Source of the DNA: Hydrangea macrophylla
Lineage: Eukaryota > Streptophyta > Magnoliopsida > Cornales > Hydrangeaceae
Direction: 5' to 3'
DNA: 64,000 nucleotides
NCBI GenBank assembly: GCA_033977485.1
Contig: CM066995.1
Coordinates: 53,071,162 to 53,135,161 of the forward strand
In this document: piece by piece, positions 21,021-31,545 of the stretch
How positions within the stretch are numbered: the stretch's first letter is position 1
How the letters are laid out: every line of letters begins with the position of its first letter
The notes under the pieces: generated by a model
Database searches by the model: none
What the model was told of the DNA's origin: nothing
Seen by the model: the letters and a program-made list of their open reading frames with translations, nothing else
Translations under genes and position numbers: made by a program

Positions 21021-22338
21021 AGTTTATGGTTTGTGTCTGTTTTGTATTTAGGGACTGTTTGGTTCAACTTGTAAGGACTGTTGAGGTTCTGTTTGGGAAT
21101 TCTATTAAATCAGAATGCTATTTTGTTATGATTGAACAGTTAAAACAATGTATTATGACTTATCAATCCCCCTGCGTACATTATTCCCTTAATTCAGCGT
21201 TTTGCTTTATGTTTAAGTTCATGTCATTCATATGGGGTCAGTGGTACATGCATGTGGGTGTCAGTCAGTGTGGAAAAGAGCAATGGTTAGTGTGGAAAGA
21301 GTTTGAGATTGAGATTGAGATTGAGATTGTGGTTGTGGTTGTGGTTGTGGTTGTGGTTGTGGTTGTGGTTGAGGTTGCGGCGAGGGTATCTTTGAAATGC
21401 AATGGTGGTAAATATAGACACTCCCTGACGCCCATGGAAGCGTTAAAGTGTGTGACGCCGAACTTGGACACTCCCTGGTACCCATGGTAGTGCTAAACTG
21501 TGGCCTACAGACACTCCCTGATACCCGAGTCTGGATACTGCGTGAGGTTGCTCCGGTATTTGCATGGCGGATTAGGTATTCAAAGTGTGAGGCAATGGAC
21601 ACTCTCTGGTTCCCCGGACCAAAGTGTGAGGCAAACTGGACACTCCCTAGCACCCCGTTGCTAAAGTGTGGCTATCTTAGTGTTTCAAAGATACTGGAGT
21701 GAGATAGTGGGTTGTTGTGTTAGTCGAGAGAAAAGAGTCGGCAAGATGAGTGTGGTGCATTGTCTCATACACGAACATATGCTTTTATGAATGAACGACT
21801 TTTAAGATATCACTCGTTGTTTTATAAAATGAATTCTTTCTGTGGTCAAACGATTGATTTTACAAAATTAAAAATGGAAAAAGGTAAATGAGTATGTTTT
21901 ACATTCAAAGTTATGTTTTTAATACTCACCTGCTTCTTGAAGCTGACGACGTTGATGCGTCTTGGACATTCGTGTTCAGGCTTTTCAGGTTACAATCAGA
22001 AGGAATCTTATGACTATGCTATTTGAGAACGGCTACTCTCGGATGAGAAAACTGTTTAATTATTATATGCTTATGACTGATTTGTAATAAGGATGACTGT
22101 AATAGACTTTAAGTTATTGTTTTGTTTCAAGGCGGTCTGTGCCTTAGTTGACCCCGTATCATAAGATGTAATAAGTTAGAAAAATTTTATAAGCCTTGTT
22201 TGCTCTGCTCTGATTATTATGTTTGTTGTTCGACGTTTGGGACGGAATCGATCCTTCAAACTGTCGCGACCTACGGGTCCATAAAGAAAATTAAACGCTT
22301 TCCATATTTATGCTACGTCGGGGCGTGACAGGATTTAG

Positions 22339-22356
22339 TGGTATCAGAGCCAGGTT
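22339..22356 (+). other. T2 primer-binding site (initiator tRNA-Met)
   Basis: TGGTATCAGAGCCAGGTT lies 8 bp inside the 5' LTR end. It is complementary to the 3' end of plant initiator tRNA-Met (…GGCTCTGATACCA), the usual primer for Tekay and most Copia elements. It marks the first strand-transfer origin of minus-strand DNA synthesis and confirms plus orientation. Confidence 0.93.
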
Positions 22357-22523
22357 ATTATTTATCTCAAGATAGTTTAGCCAGGTTAGGGTTTACCAGT
22401 ATAGACCCGATTCAACATTCCTTTAAGTGTTACACACCCGATGTTACGACAGGGAGGATAGACTCAGAACCCAAATGCCTAAGATTATCTTTATCCTGAT
22501 TTAAGTTAGTACCTTTTTCAGGT

Positions 22524-23111
22524 ATGGATCTAGCTCAGCCCCTTTTTGTACCTGATGCTTTTGGAGGGCATTGGGTTACGGTAGGAGCGATACTTTATTT
22601 CACCACCATTGGGCAGCGTGCAGCTGCTACCGTCGAGTTAGACCTCTGGCACTAGATTCATGTATTAGGACTGGTCGACTTGCCTCGTACTCGCCTTGAG
22701 ATTCTTTACTTTTTAGAGATCCAGCGTCTAGTGCTTGTCGAGATGGTTCGCTTGGTTAACAGCGATGCCTTCTATCTACCCCTTGAGGTTTAGGTTGTGC
22801 AGGCTCACCTTGCACAGCTAGAGATGCCTCCACCAGTCGTCCCCGCTGTTGAGGATGATGGTGACAGTGACGTTGTGCTTGCTCCTATTATCGAGGACAT
22901 CGAGGAGGATGGCTTGGGTTGGGATGACTTCGCAGTCGACCTTGAGGAGGCACTTGCACTCGAGCCAGCCTTGCCTGAGGTAGATGCCCCTGGACCTGCT
23001 TCATTGATGACCTCGCATAGCTGTAATTTTGGGGCAGGCCCCTCTCATGTTCAGCGTTTTCATCAGGCCGACTCGCTTGACCTGTTGATGGCTACCTACA
23101 GCGATGACTGA
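22524..23111 (+). pseudogene. T2 extra ORF upstream of gag
   Basis: From ATG at 22524 one frame runs 195 codons to TGA at 23109-23111, broken by TAG at 22653 and 22791. The product starts MDLAQPLFVPDAFGG and ends in an acidic, Pro-rich tail with EEDGLGWDDFAVDLEEAL. It has no retroviral domain I recognise and lies about 170 bp after the PBS and 300 bp before gag. ACCTTTTTCAG just before the ATG resembles a 3' splice site. Both stops are CAG-to-TAG type changes. It could be a lineage-specific accessory protein or an open leader without function. The stretch 22357-22523 shows nothing else. Confidence 0.6.
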
Positions 23112-23416
23112 CCGTTTAGATATCGCCTTGTATATATTGACTGCTTTTGACTATTAGCTCTATCTCTTTTTTCAAATTGTCATTACATGCATTAGAGTGT
23201 AGGGCAATGACCCCATTTTTGTAACATTAACTCTTGCATGCGTCCTAACCCATATAGGTAGGGTAGGCACAGATCTGATCATACATGTTTTTTTTGTATC
23301 AACTTGACAAGAAGTTATATATATATATAAAATATACTCTTTTGAATGTTGTTGGCATCGCTTAAATTTTGTTATATTTCTGTTGCATACATGTTTCTCA
23401 TTCTACTATCACTATC

Positions 23417-25054
23417 ATGCATAGAATGGCTGGAGGACTAAGGAGGAACAAGAATTTGATTGAGGGGGCACCCGAGGTTGCCGATCCTACGGGAATGTTT
23501 GAAGCATTTGTCAGACGTTTGGAGAGAATCAGTAATACGAATGACAACTGACGAGACCGCCAAACTGGAGACAAACTGCTGGAGAGATTCCCTGCCCTCA
23601 GACCAGAGCAGTTTATGGGTACCGCGGAACCCTGGAAAGCGGAACAGTGGTTAAGACAGATGGACCGCATGTTCGAAGCTGTCCAGTTCAATGAGATGGA
23701 TAAGAGGAGATTGGCTACATTTTAATTGACCGATGCTGCCGTAGATTGGTGGGATTCGGTCATAGCCATTATCGGGAACACAGTTGCTGTAGGAATGATG
23801 TGGACTGCATTCAAAGGAAAATTCCTGGAAAAGTACTTCCCGGCTATAGAGAGGCACATAAGAGAGAAGGAATTCATGGATCTGACGCAAGGAACCAAGT
23901 CGGTGCAAGAGTACACCACACAGTTTGAAAGACTGTCTCGGTTTGCTCTACACCTGGTTGATACTGAAGAGAAGAAGATCCGTAAGTACAACCAAGGGTT
24001 GACACCGCAGATTCGTCGCCTGACTCTCGGCTACTTAGATAAATCATTTGAAGGACTTGTTGGTTTGGCTACCGATCTGGAAGAGGATGCTCGAGTGAAC
24101 CGTAAGTAATTTGAATTTTGACCGCCTCAGAGGGGTAATTTTGGGAATAAACCACCAATGAATCGTACCCAAGGGCAGAAGAGAAATTTTGACAGAAGCA
24201 AGAAGACCCAGGCTATTACCTATCCGACTCAACCCCGAGTAGGAGAAGGAAGTAGTAGTGGAAAGTGCTTCAACTGTGGCAACCCTGGTCATCTGGCTCG
24301 AGATTGCAAGGCACCAAGGCGTGCTGCTCAACAAGGAATAGTCTACTTCAACTGTGGTGAACTAGGTCACATCAGCAGGTTCTGCACTGCTCCTAAGCAG
24401 GTGACTTATGGTCAACAGGGTCAGACTCGCTTGAATGCTGTTATTCCTGATGCCGCTGGATATGATGGAACTGTGTATGAAGAAGGAGATTATGGAGAAG
24501 CTCAACCTGATCAGCAAGCAGTGGAAGGTACATTAACTCTGTTTAACTCACATATTAAAGTGTTATTTGATATGGGTGTTGCTATTTCGTTCATATCTGT
24601 TAATACAATTCGAAGATTGGGTATCTTACCTCATCGTTTAGAGAGAGCTTTGAAGGCTACATCACCATTAGGAGCTGCAGTCAGATTAGGACATGTGTGC
24701 AAGGACTGTCCTCTATGAATAGGAGACCGTGAGATTCCATCTAGATTGATCGTCCTATCGATGAAGGAGTTTGACATAATCCTAGGAATGGATTGGCTCT
24801 CTCAGAATCAAGTGAAGTTGGATTGTGCGAGGAAGAGAATTACATTCTCCGACAGCGAGAATCAACCCTTTGATTTTCAATGTAACCCTTCGGGAGATAT
24901 GTTCCTCACAAGATGTTTGGCTAACATCGAAGTCGTTAGTACAGAAGCGACAGCATCATCTATACCTATAGTCAAGGACTTCAAAGAAGTATTTCAAGAC
25001 ATTTCTGGTTTGCCGCCCGAGAGAAGTATAGAGTTCTGTATTGAGCTTATATAG
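23417..25054 (+). pseudogene. gag-pro: T2 gag and protease (Tekay chromovirus), with stop codons
   Basis: One frame encodes Gag and the aspartic protease. It holds a retrotransposon gag domain (AEQWLRQMDRMFEA, AVDWWDSV, FLEKYFPA) and two zinc knuckles. The first, CFNCGNPGHLARDC, is intact; the second starts with Tyr instead of Cys (YFNCGELGHISRFC). Protease follows: FDMGVAISFI retains the catalytic Asp, but Met and Val replace the usual Ser and Ala of DSGA. Later motifs IILGMDWL and LPPERSIEF lead into RT. In-frame stops occur at 23549, 23723, 24107, about 24119, 24716 and 25052; there is no frameshift. The start could be ATG at 23417 or 23426. Normally Gag forms the particle and the protease matures Gag-Pol. 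Confidence 0.9.
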
Positions 25055-27862
25055 GGTACCGTACCGATTACCAAGGTTCCCTACAGAATGGCCCCCGCTG
25101 AACTATCAGAATTGAAGGAACAAGTTCAAGAGCTCGAGAACCTAGGTTTTGTACGTCCAAGTACATCGCCTTGGGGAGCACCAGTGTTACTCGTGAAGAA
25201 GAAGGACGGGACACTCAGACTGTGTATCGACTACAGAGAATTGAACCGCGTGACTATCAAGAATAAGTATCCCTTGCCTCGGATCGACGATTTATTTGAT
25301 CAACTACAAGGAGCTATGACATTTTCCAAGATAGACCTAAGGTCGGGATATCATCAGTTGAGGGTACGGAAGGAAGATATACCTAAGACTGCGTTCAGAA
25401 CCCGATATGGTCATTATGAATTTTTGGTGATGCCGTTCGGAATGACGAATGTTCCGGCAGTGTTTATGGATCTGATGAACAGAGTGTTCAAGCCTTATTT
25501 GGATCAGTTTGTCATCGTCTTCATAGATGATATTTTGATCTATTCTAAGTCAGGAGAAGAACATGAACAACATCTACGGATTGCGATGCAGACGCTCAAG
25601 GATCACCAATTGTATGCCAAATTCAGTAAGTGTGAGTTCTGGCTACAAGAAGTGAAATTTTTGGGACACAAGGTGTCATCTCAAGGAATTTTAGTGGATT
25701 CATCCAAGACCGATGCTGTGTCAAACTGGATTAGGCCGAGCAACCCTACAAAAGTTTGGAGTTTTCTTGGACTCGCAGGCTATTATCAGAGATTTGTTGA
25801 GGGATTCTCTAAAATAGCTGCACCATTAACTGGGTTGACGAAGAAGAATCTGAAATTCGAATGGACAGAGAAGCATGAGCGAGCCTTTCTAGAATTGAAA
25901 GAAAGACTCACTACCGCACCAGTACTAGCAATACCCAAACCTAATGAGAAGTTCACTATCTTTAGTGACGCATCATATCAAGGACTAGGGTGTGTACTTA
26001 TGCAAGATGGTAGAGTTATCGCATATGGATCTAGACAGCTGAAGCCGAATGAGTTGAATTACCCCATTCATGATTTGGAATTGGCGACAGTGGTATTTGC
26101 ACTCAAGATTTGGAGACATTATCTCTACGGTGAGAAGTTTGATTTGTTCTCCGATCACAAGAGTTTAAAATATTTGTTCACACAGAAAGAGTTGAACATG
26201 AGGCAACGCAGATGGATGGAACTGATTAAAGATTACGACTTCACGTTAGAATACCACCCCGGTAAAGCTAATGTGGTCGCCGATGCTTTGAGTCGACAGA
26301 CTCGTGAGACGATCGCCACCTTAATGGTTAGAGAGTGGCAAGCATTAGAGACCTTGGCGGAGTTCAATGTACGTAGTGCTGAAGAAGGAGAAGGACAATT
26401 GTTCGGATATCTCATCCTACAGCCTGTTCTTATCGATCGCATTATTGGAGCTCAGAAAGAAGATGAGAAGTTTCAAGCCTGGTTCGTGAAGATGTCAGAA
26501 AAAGACCCGACGGAATGGAAGGTGGGAGTCGATGGAGGATATCGGTGCAGAAATAGATTATGTGTGCCAGATTGTGGTGAGCTAAGGAGGGATATTTTGG
26601 AAGAAACACATAAGTCAAGATATACAGTTCACCCTGGAGGGACGAAGATGTACAAAGATTTGAAGAGAAATCTCTGGTGGGAAGGTATGAAGAAGGACGT
26701 GGCCGAATTTGTATCCAAATGTTTGACATGTCAGCAAGTCAAGGATAAACATCAGAGACCGTCAGGATTGTTGCAACCCTTACCTGTTCCAGGTTGGAAG
26801 TGGGAGCACATAACCATGGATTTTGTAGTGGGATTGCCTCGATCTCAGCAGAATCATGACGCTATTTGGGTAATTGTGGATCGATTGACAAAGTCGGCTC
26901 ATTTTATCGCTTATAGTATGACATACCCAGTAGAGAAGATGAGCCGGATGTACATACAACAAGTTGTGCGACTTCACGGTGCACCCGTGTCAATTGTGTC
27001 AGACCGTGACCCGCGTTTTACCTCTGGATTTTGGGAAAGTCTGCAAGAAGTTATGGGAACTTCGCTCAAGATGAGTACTGCTTTTCACCCTCAAACAGAT
27101 GGGCAAACTGAACGTGTTAATCAGATCATGGAGGATATGCTTAGGGCTTGTGTTATCGATTTTGAAGAATCTTGGGAGACACACTTGCCTCTAGTTGAAT
27201 TTTCTTATAACAATAGTTATCACGCGAGTATCGATATGGCTCCGTTCGAAGCACTATACGGACGACCATGTCATTCTCCGTTGTGTTGGGCAGAGGTTGG
27301 TGACATGGAGTTGTTGGGACCGGATTTGGTTAGAGAAACCAACGAGAAGATTTCTTTGGTCAAGGAAAGGATGAGAACCGCTCAAAGCAGGTATAAGAGT
27401 TATGCCGATCGACGCCGAAAAGATTTGGAATTTTATGTTGGAGATCATGTACTCCTTAAGGTTTCACCGACCCGAGGAGTGGTACGTTTTGGTCTTAAGA
27501 GAGAGAAACTAGCACCGAGATTCATCGGACCGTTCGAGATTTTGGAACGTGTCGGGAAAGTAGCATATCGACTGGCGCTACCACCAAAGATGTCTGGGGT
27601 CCACAATGTATTCCATGTGAGTATGCTGAGGAAGTACATACGAGATCCCTCGCACATGGTTAGTTATGACGATATTGAGACGAGTCATAACGTTTCTTAC
27701 AAGGAGAGACCTGTGAAGATCCTAGATTAGAGTATCAAGAAGTTGAGGAATAAAGACATTCTGTTGGTGAAGGTTCAGTGGAACCACCATGACGAGAATG
27801 AAGCCTCGTGGGAAGTTGAAGCCGATATGAGGGAGAAGTACCCGGAGTTGTTTCAGGGCTAG
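25055..27862 (+). pseudogene. pol: T2 pol: RT, RNase H, integrase, chromodomain
   Basis: An 880-codon open stretch (25088-27730) continues the gag-pro frame. RT has [11 protein letters not shown] and [10 protein letters not shown] (catalytic Asp at about residues 147-148). RNase H begins [10 protein letters not shown] (Asp about 294) and ends [14 protein letters not shown]. Integrase has the HHCC zinc finger ([19 protein letters not shown]) and the D, D-35-E triad at about residues 578, 639 and 675. [21 protein letters not shown] module and a C-terminal chromodomain-like segment (VQWNHHDENEASWE) follow. A TAG at 27728 cuts off the last 44 codons. The chromodomain is thought to steer integration to heterochromatin. 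The polypurine tract (27895-27907) follows. Confidence 0.95.
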
Positions 27863-27894
27863 TTAGTCTTGATTTCGGGGACGAAATCCTGTTT

Positions 27895-27907
27895 AAGGGA
27901 GGAAGGA
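27895..27907 (+). other. T2 polypurine tract
   Basis: AAGGGAGGAAGGA directly precedes the TG of the 3' LTR. It is the RNase H-resistant primer for plus-strand synthesis. It follows GATTTCGGGGACGAAATC, a near-palindrome also present in T1 (18390-18410). Confidence 0.88.
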
Positions 27908-30736
27908 TGTAACAACCTGCATTTCATGTAAATTTAATTTGCATTTCCATATTTAATTTGTATTATCTGTGTTCATTTTATTTCAATGGTTGTGTTTTGT
28001 AACCTTATACCCTATCCTATTGTACATTTCAATTCTTTTGGAGTCAAAATGCGATTTTGTAAAATTTGGCAATACCGGTGTTGAATTTCAAATCTGTATT
28101 TCCAAAACGGTGAAAATAAATTCTTTTAACTCAAACTGTATTTTTATAAAATCAGAAAATTGTTTCTTTCAATAAAATGAATTTTCTGTATTTTTGTGAT
28201 GAACACAGTGCCACGAAAATACCAGTTTAGGTTTAAAACTGTCCGCGCGGTGCTAAACTTCCACAGATTTTGGAAGTGACTGATTGGACAATTACTTTAT
28301 ATCTAATTAATGTTGCTAATGATTTCCTTAAGCCTTGTTTGGCAATGCTTGTAGTGTGTGTGTATTCCTAATGCCATAAGCTTTCATTCCCAAACACATC
28401 TAAATTGCCCCCTTCAAGCCTATATGAACCCCTATACTAACTTAACCCTATTTGAGAACTCTTCATCAGCTCTTGTAGGCATAATCTGTGTATACACATT
28501 GATTAAGTGCTGAGTATTAGTTTGTTTCTAACCAAACTAACATTGTAGAGTAATGAAGGCATTTCTTGGCCTCCAAGCTCATCAAACTTTGGCTCCTATA
28601 TATATACTCTCACATACTCCCTCATTCACACACTGCACATTACCAAAATAGAGAAAAGAAAATTGAGAGAAGTTTAGAGAAATACACAGAGAAATATAGA
28701 GAGAGGAAGTTTATTTCTCCATAGCTTCAAGCTTGAAGTTTCAATTGGGTTGCTTAATTCTAATTTCTTTCTCAACTAAATCTCCAAAGCTTCAATCAGT
28801 GAGTATTCTAAACTCACTTTGGTTGTAATTTCATATTCAATTACTGATTGGGTGTATGTAAACATGAACCACCATTGCTAAATTCGTCCATGGAAGCTTG
28901 AGCTTCAAAATCATAATTTTTCAAACCTTAACCAAAACTTGTTTTTAGAGTTGATTATAAAAGATTTTACCTTATAGATGATATGTTTGAAGTTTTAGAA
29001 CACAATTCATTCATATGAAAAAAGTATATTAGAAATTAAGTTTTGACAACTTTTAGTCTTTCATGAAATTCAAGAGCTATGGTTTGATTTGTGTTAAATT
29101 GATAATGGATTCTTAATCCTTGTTGAAAAACAAAGAAAATCATATATTACATGTCCTATATACTTTCAAAATTGAAAATGGGTCAAAAGACCCCCTGTTT
29201 TCTGAAACAGAGCAGTCTGAGGAAGAAGACGAAGACACTGCATGAACTCGCGTGTGCGATCGCGCGAGCGAGGGTCGTACGAGCGGACCGTGCGAGCGAC
29301 CCCTCGCGCGAGCGGCCCCCGCGCGCGATCCTTGCTTCCCCAGGCAGACAGAAGAGTTTATATTATAAAAAGGAAAAGAGGCAGATCGCGCGAGCGACTC
29401 TTCGCGCGAGCGGCCCGCGCGCGCGATTTGTCAGTTTATGGTTTGTGTCTGTTTTGTATTTAGGGACTGTTTGGTTCAACTTGTAAGGACTGTTGAGGTT
29501 CTGTTTGGGAATTCTATTAAATCTGAATGCTATTTGGTTATGATTGAACAGTTAAAACAATGTATTATGACTTATCAATCCCCCTGCGTACATTGTTCCC
29601 TTAATTCAACATTTAACTTTGCGTTTAAGTTCATGTCATTCGTATGGGGTCAGTGGTACATGCATGTGGGTGTCAGTCAGTGTGGAAAAGAGCAATGGTC
29701 AGTGTGGAAAGAGTTTGAGATTGAGATTGAGATTGAGATTGTGGTTGTGGTTGTGGTTGTGGTTGTGGTTGTGGTTGAGGTTACGGCGAGGGTATCTTTG
29801 AAATGCAACGGTGGTAAATATGGACACTCCCTGACGCCCATGGAAGCGTTAAAGTGTGTGACGCCGAACTTGGACACTCCCTTGTACCCATGGTAGTGCT
29901 AAACTGTGGCCTACAGACACTCCCTGATACCCGAGTCTGGATACTGCGTGAGGTTGCTCCGGTATTTGCATGGCGGATTAGGTATTCAAAGTGTGAGGCA
30001 ATGGACACTCCTTGGTACCCCGGACCAAAGTGTGAGGCAAACTGGACACTCTCTGGCGCCCCGTTGCTAAAGTGTGGCTATCTTAGTGTTTCAAAGATAC
30101 TGGAGTGAGATAGTGGGTTGTTGTGTCGGTCAAGAGAAAAGTGTCGGCAAGATGAGTGTGGTGCATTGTCTCATACACGAACATATGCTTTTATGAATGA
30201 ACGACTTTTAAGATATCCCTCGTTGTTTTATCAAATGAATTCTTTCTGTGGTCAAACGATTGATTTTACAAAATTGAAAATGGAAAAAGGTAAATGAGTA
30301 TGTTTTACATTCAAAGTTATGTTTTTAATACTCACCTGCTTCTTGAAGCTGACGACGTTGATGCGTTCTGGACATTCGTGTTCAGGCTTTTCAGGTTACA
30401 ATCAGGAGGAATCTTATGACTATGCTATTTGAGAACGGCTACTCTCGGATGAGAAAACTGTTTAATTATTATATGCTTATGACTGATTTGTAATAAGGAT
30501 GATTGTAATAGACTTTAAGTTATTGTTTTGTTTCAAGGCGGTCTGTGCCTTAGTTGACCCCGTATCATAAGATGTAATAAGTTAGAAAAATTTTATAAGC
30601 CTTGTTTGCTCTGCTCTGATTATTATGTTTGTTGTTCGACGTTTGGGACGGAATCGATCCTTCAAACTGTCGCGACCTACGGGTCCATAAAGGAAATTAA
30701 ACGCTTTCCATATTTATGCTACGTCGGGGCGTGACA
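27908..30736 (+). mobile_element. T2: Tekay 3' LTR
   Basis: This 2829-bp LTR matches 19496-22330 with sparse substitutions and one fewer GTGGTT unit (array at 29710-29780). It ends GGGGCGTGACA at 30736, followed by AATTC (30737-30741), the target duplication corresponding to GATTC at 19491-19495 with one mismatch. TATA-like TATATATATA at 28597-28606. Total element length is 11,241 bp. The CpG palindrome block is at 29240-29430. Confidence 0.95.
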
Positions 30737-31139
30737 AATTCTATCTTGACAATGTATGTTCACAACCCTATGAATATGACATACCAAAGATACCCAGGTG
30801 TTGATCTTACAAGACCTCACTGATTTGTAAGTCAAAGCAATCACATCCAAAATCTATGTCCATAATCGTCTCAAGATTGAGAACATGTACCTTATATAAG
30901 TTATGAGTTCCTATCGACTGTTGACAGTTTTATATGTCAATAGGAATCTCATGGTCCGTCAATCCACTATAAGTACTAGCATATTAACTAAGAGTCACAC
31001 TTTAGTGATTGAGATTCATCACTCTGCCCAATGATAGTTAATAATGTTACAATGTATACCTGATGAGATATCAAATCTCATCATCCACTGTGCCAACTTC
31101 TAAGTACCAAAGAATAGTAATTCATATCTCACTTGTATG
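30737..31139 (-). mobile_element. C1: Copia 3' LTR, piece 2 of 3
   Basis: This segment matches 51225-51620 of the intact C1 LTR. It begins with the T2 target duplication and ends with GTATG (31135-31139), the target duplication of E2. It contains no coding sequence. Confidence 0.92.
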
Positions 31140-31506
31140 TGTAGACACCCACATTTTAACCAAATTATTAAATTTAGGGAGATTTACCTCTAGAAATCAA
31201 TGATGAATAATGACCCGACCATTTTCTTCAAGTTCATCGCTTCCACTTCTGAAAAGCTTCAAGTTCCCAAACCTCGCTCCTAATACCCCTAGATTTGGCC
31301 AGTCACTGACCATCTGTCTCGAGCTCACTGGATCATGGGTTACTTTATAAAAAATATGGAATAGATTAAATAATAATAATAATAATGATATTTTCTAATA
31401 ATAACATTGTTTCCTATATTTTTAGATTCAAAAAGAGAAAAAAGAAAAATATTCTATTTGGTGACTCATATGATTAATTGGGATTTAAAATGAAAAATGT
31501 GTCGAT

Positions 31507-31545
<39 letters not shown>

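Larger units (their letters stand above)
19496..22330 (+). mobile_element. T2: Tekay 5' LTR
   Basis: This 2835-bp LTR runs from TGTAACAACCTGC to GGGGCGTGACA and is nearly identical to 27908-30736. It contains a TATA-type promoter (TATATATATA, 20185-20194) before an A/G-rich leader, a CpG-dense palindrome block (20828-21020) with a second TATA-like motif (TATTATAAAAAG, about 20950), and a hexamer array at 21304-21375 (GAGATT x4, GTGGTT x7). The other LTR has six GTGGTT copies. Open frames in the LTR (for example 21026-21490) reflect low-complexity sequence and are not considered genes. Confidence 0.95.

Noticed and set aside
21026..21490. 154-codon frame and its antisense in the T2 LTR (also 29438-29896)
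   Set aside because: Composed of hexamer-repeat translations (EIEIEI, VVVVV, TTTTT, QPQPQP) inside an LTR. Present in both LTRs only because they are copies.
26233..27657. Minus-strand frames inside T2 pol
   Set aside because: Antisense shadows of the pol gene without own motifs.
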